From positions 11,074,169-11,138,168 of the forward strand of contig NC_087072.1 of assembly GCF_026151205.1 (NCBI RefSeq): a stretch of 64,000 nt of DNA, read 5' to 3'. The DNA is from Bolinopsis microptera. Lineage: Eukaryota > Ctenophora > Tentaculata > Lobata > Bolinopsidae. The notes under the pieces were generated by a model that ran no database searches, was not told the DNA's origin, and saw nothing but the letters and a program-made list of their open reading frames with translations. Made by a program: the position numbers and the translations under genes. Shown here piece by piece: positions 43,439 through 55,550 of the stretch. The first letter of the stretch is position 1. Every line of letters starts with the position of its first letter.

Positions 43439-44025
43439 ATTTTCAAAGATATATGTGTATTTTGCCTTGTTAAATTATTTTATGGAAATCTTAAGTTTTA
43501 TTTACGGTTTTAGCTCTATCTATTACAGTGATGATACTCATATTACCTCAACAGTAATCATATATTTCGTAATTCATAATAAGTTCGCGGAGAAAAACTA
43601 TTCCACTCCTTTTTGAATAAAAAATATTAAATCAATATTTTTGCTTAGACAAACTAAATATAATTCTGCTATTTTAAGACTATAACTAACTTGATGAAAT
43701 GTACAAAAATAACTATTGATCGTATGAGACCATCCGGGAAATTATAATCTTATCAGAGATAGTTTTTGATCAACGTCTGATTTTCTGCTATGAATATAAT
43801 ATGTACGTCTTTTAAATATAAATATTTAAATTTAAAAACATAAATTGCAAGGCAGCTAAAACTATTAAGACTAAGTTAAACCAAATCATCGGTCTTAAAA
43901 AAAGGTCAACACTCTAAAACAAAATTGAAAATGAGCCATATTCATAAACCACTTCGCCTTCAAGAATTTAAGTGGTCCATGGAAGTCTGAGTATCGTATC
44001 TAGTCCTCTCCAGTGAGACAGAGAT
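43439..44025. other. Convergent 3' spacer, RHNO1 and tetraspanin
   Basis: AT-rich, with AATAAAAAATATT at about 43616 and ATTTTATGG-rich sequence, presumably both 3' UTRs. No gene seen. Confidence 0.5.
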
Positions 44026-46735
44026 TCAGAAGCTGTGTTCTCTGACCATGATCCTCTGAACTCCATCTCCTTTGTGTGGTGACGTGTTGCTCTTCCCAAA
44101 TCTGGTGGGAGTGGACAGGTTGCTAACTTTGTGGTTGACAGTGGAGGGACTCGGTGAGGGGGTCACTCTGTTCGGACTGCCTCCTTTAAAACTATCCTTG
44201 TGTTTGACAATGTAGCAGTTGATGACCAGGATTATGAAGAGAAGCAGCGCTGCGGCTATGCTCCCAACTATTATTTGCAGAGTACTCCGATCCTCCACTA
44301 GCTGAAAATGAGATGGTTAAAAGGTTTGCTACTGTGTCGAGACTCTAGACTGTGTCTGATAGATTTCTGATTGTGTATCGTGTGCCACGACTGACATGAA
44401 GACAGTAATAGTGTAAGTTTCAATGCTAGGAAAACAAAAGTGGGTGGCTTAAGTACCCACTGAGTTTAAAAATACCTTGGACTCTCTTAATGTGGGATTA
44501 CCTAAATATGGCCAGGAGGTCTCTGATCAGTTGTATAGTTTCCTCAACAGCAAGAAACAGCTCGCCAAAACTGGATGCTATTTCGTTCAAAAAGCGAGCA
44601 AACTCATCAAAGAGCATGACTAGCAGGCCCAAACTGAGTTCAGTACTACATAAGTATAAGTGGAATTGGCAGGTGCACTCTCTCTCCGTCCTAGATTCGA
44701 GTCCACTTGTTGGTCATGTGATCAACCAGGAGTGCTAGATGTAATAATGATTGTGTCTTGTATAATATGCTGTAATTATACAGGTTGCTCAATGCTCTGC
44801 TTCTCTTTGGTACCGCATATTGTAAGTACATGATCGTCACAGTTCATAACTGTTATACATCATTACCGGTGTATTTATTATGTAGCAATTGCCATTTTAC
44901 ACGAATCTGGCTTCATTGGACTTATGCCAACAACTAAATTTGATAAAAGTAGGGGTGAATAATTAAGATCTGCAATTGTGGGGACATGGCTATGTGGATT
45001 TAATAAGCGACCCTATTTCCAGACAAATAAGTGAGCCTGCAGCAGGAACCCGTCTAACCCTAAAGTGGTGTCAAGACTCAAGAGACTTAAATAATTATTA
45101 CCTATTTAATTCGCGTTTTTGACACCACTTGGGGGTCCAAATTTTGGGCTCTAAAACTCCTATTTCTTGGCCAATTTTTTATTTTTTCATGCTGATTTGA
45201 AGGCCATTAAAGCATTTGACCCAGTCAAAAAAGTTTCAGTTGTATATCTTTTACGGTTTTTGCGGAAAGTCGTGTTAAAGTTGATGCCGTGGTGTCAGTA
45301 AAATGGCACGGATAAATAAATATATATATATATCGTCTCGCTTTATATATAGTAAGATGTCGCAATTTATGGCGTGACTCCTATTAATAATCTGGTCTCG
45401 CGAAATTATTGAATCATTATATATGAACTGCACTAGTGCACTGGAGTACATACTGAATTGGTTGGCACGATATCTCTCCCTCACCCTACATGATTTTCCG
45501 GTCCGTAATCATGTAGGGATAGCCCTTGGAAACCTCTCTCTAAATTAAAAGTGATCCCGTTACTTTGCTAGTAGAAATCTCTTCAAATCCGGCAGAAAGA
45601 TAACTAATTTTCCTTGTAATTCAGATTGTCATTTAGAACTCAGGGTGGCCCACGATTAATCGTATACGTGCGGTAAATGTATCGTTATGTTCCCCCGAAT
45701 ATCAGTAAAGATGCAGCTGTTCCAAAAACTAACTGCGGGGTAATGTGCACCCTTAATAAACTTCTCACAACTGACCTTGTAAACAGCAGTAAGACAGCCC
45801 GTGTTGTGAACCTCGTTCTCTCCACTGTAGCAGGTATCTGGGAGTGTTGCAGAGTGTAGTTTAGAGTAGTCAGCTGGAGCAACACAACCGCAGCACTCTA
45901 GTTTGGTCTGCACTCGGTTGAAGAAGTCCGTGTAGACAGGGTCTGACTCGCTTAGCAGGGCCATACACTCGTAGTGCAGAATGTCTATTAAACTAGGGGG
46001 TGGAAATGTGGGTTAGGAATACGAGTATCGCACTTTGTGTGGCCAATTTAGTGCTAAAACTCAACTTTTTATTGAACTGAGACACAATTTATATTATGGT
46101 GTTTTAATTAGAGATTTGAGTTAATTTTAAGCCAGATCTGTTATTTCGTTACTTACTTCTGCTTGTTAATGAAGGTGAATAGAGCCACCCCAAACTGCAG
46201 TAGGAGCAACAGAATGACTGTGTAACAGTAAGCCTGGGAAACGTTAATGTTAAAAACTTAAAAATAAGTTAACCTGTTTTATTTAATTGCAGATGTGATC
46301 AAGCAGAATTAAAGTTTTTACTTTATGATAATAAATTGGTTGATAGTAACTTGTCATGATAAGTTACGAAGTTTTAAGTTGATAAGTTATTTGTTTCAAA
46401 GTTGTAATTGTAAAATTTAATTAAACTGTGAATTACTGAACCTGAAGCAGTTGTCTCCGTTTTGAACAAATCCCAAGCACACTGACGAGCGAACAAAGCG
46501 TAACCACCGCCCCAAACAGCACCAACAATATCCTCAAATCAAAGAAAACTTCTCTCAACACATCCAGATAAGGATAGGATATTTTATTGTTGAAGTAAAG
46601 GTAGATACCTCCAGCTGATAGAGTTAGTCCGAGGAGCAGGAACAGGAGGGACCAGACTAGGATTATAGCTGCCAGCATCTTTCCTGAACTCTGTCTGGGG
46701 GGCCTCAGATACATGGACCCTTGGTTCTTGTACAT
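44026..46735 (-). CDS. Tetraspanin, 4 coding exons, 287 aa
   Basis: Membrane organiser with four transmembrane segments. Coding exons: 46735-46442, 46233-46157, 45992-45776, 44301-44026; 864 nt in phase. TM1 is MLAAIILVWSLLFLLLG; the short loop ends YLDVLREVFFD; TM2 is ILLVLFGAVVTLCSLVSVLG; TM3 is CYTVILLLLQFGVALFTFI. The large loop has the diagnostic ECCGC motif and a further CYSG and GC pair, giving at least four loop cysteines. TM4 is IIVGSIAAALLLFIILVI. The cytoplasmic tail is longer than usual (about 55 residues) and rich in Ser/Thr/Pro. Two bases before the ATG is an acceptor-like CTTGCAG, so a 5' UTR intron is likely. The last intron, 1.5 kb, has no coding sequence I trust. The subfamily is not recognised. 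Confidence 0.88.
45254..45358. repeat. Dispersed repeat shared with the flank of the second Penelope-like element
   Basis: CGGTTTTTGCGGAAAGTCGTG through GTGTCAGTAAA (45254-45302) matches, reversed, 58735-58782. TATATCGTCTCGCTTTATAT (about 45329-45358) matches 58683-58711 in the same orientation. In the text the first string is limited to its 20-bp core GGTTTTTGCGGAAAGTCGTG. Confidence 0.85.
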
Positions 46736-49700
46736 GGCTGCAAGCACAGTGTCTGGGTTAAATTATGTAATACTGTACTGTAGGTTTGTAGTCATGTGCT
46801 GTCTCAGTCTGACTAATAGTGCTCCAATATTTCAATAACCATTATCATAATCAATAGCATAATACTGTGCGTTTAATCTGTAAAAGAGTCCAGCTGTTCA
46901 ATAATGGTGATTAATTGATATGACACGTTTACAGTAATGAAATGAAATAAATAAAGATTAATCATACTCTATAGATAAATTATATTCATGAAGTAGAAGA
47001 CGACAAAGGCTTCAAATAAAATCCATTCTAGGTAGCACGATCACAAGTCTGTTTTTAATCAATGGTTATATGATTATTGAACGCATGGGACAAGGACAAT
47101 TATACAATAACCACTGAATTTATGCACATCCTTTGTACCCTAATTTAATAAACAGTACCCTGGAGGCCTGGATTAAAAATATTATGCCTGAGGATCTGGC
47201 TAAATCTAGCATTAACGGATCCAACGGCAGCTTCAGATTATTAAGATTAAATCATTATTGAGGCAGTGATTTAATGATTTTGGATTCAATATTATCGATA
47301 TACAGACCGAAGTGAAGACTCATAATTTAAAGTAAATCCTGAATATTTAGCGCCAGGATTACGAGCTTTAGATTGTCCTCATAATGAAGTGCCAGAATTC
47401 AATCTTGATTGACTAGTTCATTATTAAGTGTAAATCAACTTAAGCATGACACGATCAAAAATACTAATTGTTCTAAGCCATGGCAAACAAAGAATCAACT
47501 GACTAATTGAGAATTTGCGAGTTTCACTCCAGAGCATCGCAATCTCAATGCCTCTCCATTTTGCAACATTTCCCATATCAAAGATTACAGTTATCAGCGA
47601 CTGAGCCCAGAAGGCGAAGGAAAGTGGTCAAATTCAATTTTGCTTCGCTTTTTCTATCTTACCTGGGGACCCCAGGCTATTATGTTCATAAATAAAGATT
47701 CGGCGGAATAAAGATTCGGCGGAATGACAGGCTGAGCGCCGCCCAGTAATTTCTATCATACCATACCTTATGATCGTACCTCATACCTTATTCAAGTTAC
47801 TTCAATGTTTACAAATGTTACTACAACAGTTACAATTCTGAATACTAAAAAGCGGAATGAAGTTATACATAAAACATAAAACTGGGGAGAAACTGGAAAC
47901 AATTATTAAGATAATTTCTCATTCAAATGGTTTAATTCGAGGGTTATTATTACATCTTATAGTTATGGCTCCTGGTTACTCCCACACGTAAACTGCAATC
48001 ACGCAGGCCCTATTAAGTTGTTTCGTGGGCAATACCCGATTAATATTCGGACCCCAACTAACATTTGCATTGTTAGTCTGAACAAGTATTTCAGACTCGA
48101 ATACCAGACGTAGCTTGACTATAAGTTATAAACCTACAAATTCCCTCAACTCGTGATTCATGAGACCACGGTGGATGGAGTACGCTCCGGCTGGAGGTCG
48201 GACAATGACCACAGTACTCGTTTACAAAGCTCCAGGTCCATGGGCAAAGGGACGGAGGTGAAGATATAATTAGGAGAAAGATGGTTAACTCGCGTTTCCC
48301 ATCAGTATCACCATGTTAAGTGCCACCTGCGAGTGCAATGAGAGCATAAACCTTCACACAAATATGCGGATGCCTAATGCCTATGATGAATAACCCTAGG
48401 CCGTACCTACGAATAAAACTATAATTCGAATCACATTACCATTAGCACTACGGCAAAGAATCGCCGAATTCTACATTCATTAAACATTAAAGTGATAATT
48501 TTGAATAAACCAAATCTAAAATAGGATAGTTGTAGAGTTGTAGTTAATTTAAAGCGGCAAAAATCATACTTAGAGCAAACTCGACTATAAATGTTAGCAT
48601 CAACCCTCAGAACCTAGAAACTAAAATTTACGACGTTAAAAACATTTGGGACCTTTGAGTTTGAGGAATCTTAAAATTAACAACACCTGAAGTTGGACGA
48701 ATGAGCGGGGCTGGTGACGAACCTTCAGACGTTCCTAATTGATTATTCCGTTACAGAGAGCCTTCGAGGTCGAATCAGATTACATAATATGAAATAAAAC
48801 AGGGTAATTGGGTGAAATGGTATTATTAATTTCATTAAATGAATACAGTACGAATAAAAAACTGCCGTAAAAATAAAAACTTCAATAACAGTAAAAACTA
48901 TAATTATAAAAAGTAATATTAAAATGAATATTCAGATTTCAACAAACCTAGGAAAATATTTTTTTATAAAGGCCTACAATAAAAAAGGCCTTTCCAATTC
49001 CATGATTCGATTAAGCAAGTAAACGGGTTAAATAATCGGTATTCTTATCCAATTAAGATGTTTTCTTATTTTATATACCAACAATTAAAACTTTACAACC
49101 TTTATCTGATTTATAATATAAAGTCACCGATAAACTTAATCTAATTTTGTGGTAACAAATGAACGAAATTTTAACACTCAATTTTAACAAAACATTGTTG
49201 GTTCTTTCAAGTTTTACTAAAAGTAAAAACCGATGAATTTCAACGAAACATCTTGGAGAAAGCTATAAATCCCACATCAAAGCCATATAAAATACGACAA
49301 GAAACCGAATACTGAAGGAAAATTACAATATCCAAATTCTTGATGCAATAAAAAGTTAAGAATTATCACGTTGTATGATCACAGAGAAATAAACAATTAT
49401 CAACCTAGACAGAAACATGTCCGGGCAAAAGGCCCGGTGAGCAGACAAAGTTGATGTAAAGTTGAACTAGGGTGAAACTCGAACGCTTAGATAAGGTGTC
49501 TTTATCGCCAGATGTCCAAATCGAATTGCTCAACGACACGGGAGTTTCTGGTTACTGCTGACTTATTTCCGGACATAAAACGTTTGACGCTATCAGTTAT
49601 GACCCGGAATAGAAGGTGAAGAACAGGTGGCCAAACCCTACAATACTTAATAACATTGCCGGCCACGAGAAATGGGCGTGGTTTTTAAAAATCTGAAAAG

Positions 49701-50814
49701 TTTGAACATGATACGATAAACAACACTGCATTAGCTAACCACATACAAGTTTTACACCTTGTTACAAAATATTTTGAAAGGTGCAGACTGCAGTCGTTTG
49801 TACCCTCAAACATTCAAAATTAGATTAAAATTTGTGCCAGTCTTCATGGCACTATATAAACTATAAGTCTTTGATCACAAAACAAAATAAATCAACAGTC
49901 GTCGAAGTTATTATGAATAAAAATTTAAAAATGGCAGGGGCGTCTTAAAAAACTGTTATAAAATTTCTATGGGCTGGCTTTTTTTGCACTAAGAGTAAAC
50001 CGTTTCGTCCAGAACAATCCACATAACCAGTCTTCCTATTAGCCCTTTCAATTTCAAATGTTTAGCCTCGTCGATTGACCACAAAGCTTAATGTTCTCAT
50101 TTCTAAACAATATTAGTGGAGATCGTTCAGAAATCAAGTGGCTTCTCCACGAGTTAAGCCTCGTTTATCGTCAATGCAGATTGCAGAAATGCAGAGCTCC
50201 CGCCTCGCAAGGCCCCTGTCAAATCGAGCTCGGGAGTAAAAATCGGAACTCCACATTTTCGGACAGTGAGCTTTTTGTCCTCTGGAGGACTGTCGCCGCG
50301 ATTGTAATGACTTTGAGAACTGAATCTTTGGGAGCTCTCTAGTGATCACATGCCACCGTTAGATTCTGGGGAAAGAGGTTGTCAGGGTGATGTGACCTGA
50401 AGTATCGCTGATTATGGCGGCCGAGATTTATGATGATTGTATTGAGTTGTGAAATAACGGAGGTGCGAAAATTAGGTCGCGAGACACCGATTAAGTGAAT
50501 ATGATTAAGGTTAGACAACTCATACGAGAATTAAATAAGTGCCTGGGCTAATGAAATAATTTGATGACGCAGTGATTTTAATTCCGACTGTCGAGGTACA
50601 AGGAAGCTGCGTAGCTTCGATCAACTCAACATTCCAATCTAGAATATTTACTTTCCTCCGCGTTAAATTTAAAAATTACTTAAATCAATCAAATAATGAG
50701 ACGGAAGATCGGGGGAAGAGAAGGTGAGATTTAGTTGGTTTACTTACTAATAAGTATAACGGGTTCTTACTGGTCAGGATCAGGAGTCAGAGTATGAAGT
50801 AGGTTAACAGGACT
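46736..50814. other. Gene-poor intergenic region
   Basis: About 4 kb, AT-rich, dense in stop codons. The part next to 46736 should include the tetraspanin 5' UTR and promoter. It contains copy 4 of the 80-bp MITE. An 83-codon open frame at 50091-50342 shows no recognisable motif. I see nothing else. Confidence 0.6.
47658..47749 (+). mobile_element. 80-bp MITE family, copy 4, with internal microduplication
   Basis: CTTACCTGGGGACCCCAGG to CGCCGCCCAGTAA. The segment AAAGATTCGGCGGAAT is present twice in tandem, making this copy longer than the others. Confidence 0.9.
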
Positions 50815-50839
50815 TTGCCACAAACACACTCCTCTCCGG

Positions 50840-51200
50840 AGACATGTTCACTCCTCCCCGGAGACATGTTCACTCCTCCCGGAGACATGTTCACTCCTCC
50901 CCGGAGACATGTTCACTCCTCCCCGGAGACATGTTCACTCCTCCCCGGAGACATGTTCACTCCTCCCTGGAGACATGTTCACTCCTCCCTGGAGACATGT
51001 TCACTCCTTCCCGGAGACATGTTCACTCCTCTCCGGAGACATGTTCACTCCTCCCCGGAGACATGTTCACTCCTCCCCGGAGACATGTTCACTCCTTCCC
51101 GGAGACATGTTCACTCCTTCCCGGAGACATGTTCACTCCTTCCCGGAGACATGTTCACTCCTTCCCGGAGACATGTTCACTCCTTCCCGGAGACATGTTC
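50840..51200. repeat. 22-bp minisatellite, 17 copies, each with a p53-type half-site
   Basis: Unit CGGAGACATGTTCACTCCTC plus CC, repeated 17 times with minor changes outside the core (one unit is 21 bp). AGACATGTTC fits the p53-family half-site RRRCWWGYYY in all 17 units. All three forward frames stay open because 22 is not a multiple of 3 and the unit lacks stops; the Pro/His/Ser-rich frames are not taken as genes. Confidence 0.97.
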
Positions 51201-51676
51201 ACTCAGGACAAGCTTAAACTTCTTTTCTGTTTCTGACATGGTCGGTATTCTCTGTGGAATGGGTTGAACATTTTTGAGTAACAGGAATGATTTATAATGC
51301 ATCATATTTATCGCTAAGCTTGAAAAATTATGCAATCTATAATTTCAGCCACAATCTTATATAGCTTAAAAACCTTGAATCTCTTTGGATAGCAAACCGA
51401 AACAATTTTTGCTCTGCTTCAATCATTTTTCGCTGACGAATGACGATGGGAATTCCTCGACCGAAGTGCGAAGGCAAACAGGGATTTAGACTTTCTTTTA
51501 TCTGAAACAGTTTTAACACAATCAGTTCACATTGCCCCAAACAAATTATTGACTTTTTTAGCTCTTATATTTCAAAGTAAAGGCACAGAGTCGTTAGTCC
51601 TTCAAGCGTATCACGAGATGTTAAACTTTAGCAGGTTCTGAAAAGTTTCCATGCGTGCAAATAACACTTACAATCT
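51201..51676. other. Intergenic, nothing recognised
   Basis: AT-rich spacer between the minisatellite and the MITE at 51685. No gene, RNA or repeat seen. Confidence 0.6.
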
Positions 51677-51684
51677 GATTGCGA

Positions 51685-51925
51685 GGTAACTCGGTAATCT
51701 GCCCCAGGTGGTTCTGCCCGAGGTGTGCCCGAGATGTGCCCAGGTTCTTTTCCCAAGGTTTCCCAATTACCAGAATTTTGCCCGAGATGTGCCCGAGATG
51801 TGCCCCAGGTGTGCCCCAGGTGGTTCTGCCCAAGGTGTGCTTTGTGCCCCAGATGTACCCGAGTTTGTGCCCCAGGTGTGCCCGAGGTGTGCCCCAGATG
51901 TGCATCGGCAGATTACCGAGTTACC
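51685..51925. mobile_element. 241-bp MITE with 19-bp perfect TIRs and 8-bp target duplication
   Basis: TIR GGTAACTCGGTAATCTGCC at 51685-51703 and its exact reverse complement at 51907-51925. Directly outside, GATTGCGA is found at 51677-51684 and 51926-51933, an 8-bp target-site duplication as made by hAT-type and some other transposases. The interior is an imperfect minisatellite of roughly 10-12 bp units of the type GCCCGAGATGT and GCCCCAGGTGT. No coding capacity. Confidence 0.93.
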
Positions 51926-51933
51926 GATTGCGA

Positions 51934-52735
51934 ATGCTTATAGCCGAGTTTATAATATGTATGTATACATAAACTATAACAACTTAGCGGTATGATGAGA
52001 ATTGAGAAACATAAATACGTGCTGAGATTAATCATGTTTATAAATCATCTTAGAGTAATACTAATAACGGCAGGTAAAATCTTTTTATTTTTTTGAATTA
52101 ATATAATATTTTAAACATCAGTACAACTACACAACAGATACAATAATATACGGGATGAATTGAACCCAAGAATTTAAAAAATGGAAATTGAAGAGAAAAC
52201 GACATTAAAAAGCCAAAATACGTATAAGTCAATCAATATCAACTCTAATATTATTAAAAACTATCAAATTATAAAAATGTTAATAGACATTCGTCATTCA
52301 TTCTTATGAAATACTTTAAATCTGTAGTGAATCTAGTGCTAAGATGAGAAGTACGGACTAGTCGTACTTTTCAATTCGAAAAACTTGAAGTTTCAAAATA
52401 TTGCGTCCAATATTCCATATTACGAAAAAGTTCAAGTCTTGATCACCTATATCAATATTATATGGTTTCATGGCCTAATTCATGGGACAGGAGGAGTACC
52501 TATGAAGCAAATTAAATATTCTGAAACAGAAACCGCAATCCTAGAATCTGCTCCCTCTGAGCAAATATGTGGGATCTCCAGTGGTCTGGACAGTCTAAGA
52601 AAACTCCATGCCCTATACATTCTACCCAGTCATCTTAGGAGGATCTTTTAATTGTTCCCGTGATTGTCAACTTGAGTCATCAAGATTCTAGTGTAATTTA
52701 ATCTGAAGATTAACCATCTATCAGTATCCTCCAAT
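51934..52735. other. Intergenic, 3' of RAD52
   Basis: AT-rich. An 88-codon open frame at 52385-52651 has no motif. The end nearest 52735 should be the RAD52 3' UTR. Confidence 0.5.
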
Positions 52736-53731
52736 CTAAGTGTCCGTGTCAGACGTGAGTCCAGGAATGTTAACTCTCCTTCGTTTAGACTCGTTAAGTC
52801 GGGGAGATGTTCTGATAGGAGTACCACTCCTTGTTGTACTGGTACTACCAGGGTCTCGGGTACCACTTCCACTCTCACTGGATCTTCGGAGAGTCGCTTC
52901 GTCCAGATTTGAGAGCACATCGTCCCAAAGGACACTGTCTGTGATGGGATAGTTTTAAAAAAGACAATTCCGAATGAAGATATTTCAATACATTTCGGGA
53001 AAAATAATTTATGAAAATACTATTTATTTTAGGAGTTACTGACCTTCCATTTGACTGAAATCTGCAAATGAATCTTGAGAAAGAATATTAGAAAGTTCTT
53101 CTTTATCAAACTGATTCACTGAGCTCGTATCCCTTTTATCTCCATTATTTGTTTCAACTCGAGACGATGGTTTTCCTGAAGAACTGGAAGCAGTGACTCC
53201 AGTTTTTATCTCCCTTTCAGCATTACCACCAAGCCGCAAAGGAGTGGACGTATTATCTGTAATGAATACACATGAATTAAATTCTTTAAAACGTTTTAAA
53301 ACTAAGTTTCGGTTTTTTCAAATATTTCTACGTATCACAGACATGCCCTGAAACAACAACGGAAAAAGGTGAAAAAGATGCCTTGAGAGTTCAGAAAACT
53401 ATTAATCGTAACATTAGATAAGGACAACTTACTAACAACACTTCCACCAGAGCTGGCTGCATTGTCCGCTAACAAACCACTCACGGGTTTCTCCACTGAG
53501 ATCAGACTCACAGACTGTCTTCTCGAGTTAGGTAACACTGCCATGTTAGTGTCAGCTACAGAGATGCTGGCATAGTTCTCGGGTGGTTTCTTGGCGGTTT
53601 TGGAGAGATACCTCATGTAGTCTTTATCGTTCAAACAGTTCCCCATTAAGTTTCCAAAACTCTTCATCGCTCGTTTTAGCCCGTCTGTGATTGACTCTTT
53701 TCTCGCCTTCTCCACTGCTTGGGATTTCGAT
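52736..53731 (-). CDS. RAD52: RAD52 homologue, last three exons only (partial)
   Basis: RAD52 anneals single-stranded DNA in recombination repair. Exons 53731-53433, 53256-53044 and 52938-52736 (stop TAG) join in phase and encode about 238 residues. The first begins with the end of the conserved annealing domain: SKSQAVEKARKESITDGLKR and then FGNLMGNCLNDKDYMRYL, closely matching human [20 protein letters not shown] and FGNALGNCILDKDYLRSL. The rest is the variable Ser/Asn-rich C-terminal half, ending near a basic SKRRRVNIPG segment. The first exon starts at a good acceptor (TTTCTCCCAG) in phase 2, so upstream exons are expected, but none encoding the N-terminal domain is seen between here and the cyclin gene at 55551, a stretch filled by repeats. 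Either the gene is 5'-truncated or those exons lie beyond the cyclin. Confidence 0.8.
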
Positions 53732-53916
53732 CTGGGAGAAATAGATAACTGTGTTAACTTTTAGTGCAGGTTCGGTTTTCTTCTCGGTTCGCTTGCACGG
53801 CTCCAAATTTACAATTAAAATGTATACGAACATTGAACCGCGCTAGCGAACCGAACCTGTACAAATATTTATGCAGGTTCGGTTTTCTCTAAGAACACCC
53901 TGCGTTAAACGGGAAT

Positions 53917-54643
53917 TTATAACGCAATAATGCTCTCTCACTCTGAGGGCCGCGCATGATAACACCCGAACGTAGTGAGGGGGTTTGCGCGGCCTGATAG
54001 AGTGAGAGAGTATTATCAGTTATAATGCCCGACTGTTCCGATTGGAAGGGTGTAATGTGATACGTGCGCATGATACAATATAGTGTCTAATATATAGAAC
54101 GCCAGTGTTATTTGTTTTGAAACTAATTAACTGTGGAGCCGGAAACGTATTACGAGAAATGAAAGTGGTCTCTCGCTGTTCCTATACCTGTTTTGATAAT
54201 GCTCCCTGAGAAAAATTTAGCGTTATCACTTTTCACCCTCATGACACATTATCACATTATATAACGTCCCTGAGGGCATTATAACGCAATAATGCTCTCG
54301 CGCTCTGAGGGCCGCGCATGATAACACCCGAACGTAGTGAGGGGGTTTGCGTGGCCTGATAGAGTGAGAGAGTATTATCAGTTATAATGCCCGACTGTCC
54401 GATTGGAAGGGGTGTAATGTGATACGTGCGCATGATACAATATAGTGTCTAATATATACAACGCCAGTGTTATTTGTTTTGAAACTAATTAACTGTGGAG
54501 CCGGAAACGTATTACGAGAAATGAAAGTGGCCTCTCGCTGTTCCTATACCTGTTTTGATAATGCTCCCTGAGAAAAATTTAGCGTTATCACTTTTCTCCC
54601 TCATGACACATTATCACATATAACGTCCCTGAGGGCATTATAA
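53917..54643. repeat. Tandem pair of 362-bp units bounded by TTATAA
   Basis: Copy 1 begins at 53917 and copy 2 at 54279, both with TTATAACGCAATAATGCTCTC-like starts, and the second ends in GGGCATTATAA at 54643. TTATAA stands at the start, the junction and the end. Each unit holds an inverted repeat (CTCTCTCACTCT with AGAGTGAGAGAG, and GGCCGCGC with GCGCGGCC) around CACCCGAACGTAGTGAGGGG. Copies are about 97% identical by eye. Likely a dimerised MITE. Confidence 0.88.
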
Positions 54644-54749
54644 GCAGCTAGTTGTCTTACCAAGGCAGTATATGGCTTTGAGCACAGCTGCTATCAGTAT
54701 TCAGGTAACATGTTGTGTAACGGTACTTGTCTAATGTGTGGAATAGCTA

Positions 54750-55109
54750 CAGTAAATTTGAATACTGATAATAATAATATATACCAAGAATTACTAAGAT
54801 TTACAAATAATGACTGATAAGCATTTTATCTTCTCAAATTTAACAATTGAAAGATCAATTTGTAGCATTTTTGTCCATTACAGTTTGTTTTAACAGTAAC
54901 ACTTTTAATGGTTGTCTCAAATCTAAGACTAATAGCTACAGATAAGTAAATTTTAATACTGATAATAGAATTACTAAGAGTTATTGATGATGACTCCTGG
55001 AAATTTGCGATAAGCGCGTTGAAAGATCAATTGTAGCATTTTTTTCCTATTACAGTTTGTTTTAACAGTATGAGTAACATTTTCAATGGTTGTCTCAAAT
55101 CCGTGACTA
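54750..55109. repeat. Diverged tandem duplication, about 180-bp units
   Basis: 54750-54932 and 54937-55109 share GAATTACTAAGA, TTGAAAGATCAATT, ATTACAGTTTGTTTTAACAG and AATGGTTGTCTCAAATC in the same order. Confidence 0.8.
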
Positions 55110-55550
55110 AACGATTTTCGTCCGTATTGATGTTAATGGTATACAATTTTTACTGAGTTTTCGAAGTTCCGAATGGTGAATCCGAATTTAGCTTAGTGTA
55201 GTGTATCAGTAATGATTCAGTATGTGTGTTTGTCTAATATATCCGAATTCAACTTTATGGAGGAAGCGAAATGGACGGTTCAAGCCCCATCTTTTATTGT
55301 ATCATGAAAACGGTCTTTTATTTTCAAAGCAGGACTTAGGCATACCGCTAGTTTTTGACTTTTGTAGTACAAAGTGAATTCAGAGATTTAGGCATGATCC
55401 AAACGCATTCATATTGAAATTGGCTTTTACTTTGGATGATGTTGTCTGGAAGGCCTCGTTTGTAATGCCCCTCTAATTAGGAAACACTGAGTAGTATGAT
55501 ACATGTGAAGTGGGAGAATTTTTTAACATAAGATATTTTACAGTGACAAG

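Larger units (their letters stand above)
53732..55550. other. Repeat-filled spacer, RAD52 to cyclin
   Basis: Contains an inverted repeat around GCAGGTTCGGTT and AACCGAACCTG (about 53772-53866), the tandem 362-bp units and a second diverged tandem duplication. A short plus-strand stretch at 54673-54705 beginning ATGGCTTTGAGC and ending CAG before GTAACA resembles a small exon, not supported further. Confidence 0.6.

Noticed and set aside
44490-44738. Open frames on both strands in the last tetraspanin intron, including a helical LVMLFDEFARFLNE segment
   Set aside because: Its possible splice phases do not fit the phase-0 junction between the tetraspanin exons, which join directly to give a normal fourth transmembrane region.
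49419-49442. CCGGGCAAAAGGCCCGG stem as a bacterial-type terminator
   Set aside because: Eukaryotic context and no gene ends there; probably chance.
50815-51267. Three overlapping frames of 102-150 codons rich in Pro, His and Ser
   Set aside because: Artefact of the 22-bp repeat, which has no stop codon and shifts frame every unit.
51621-51995. Cys/Pro-rich open frames on both strands
   Set aside because: They lie in the minisatellite core of the 241-bp MITE.
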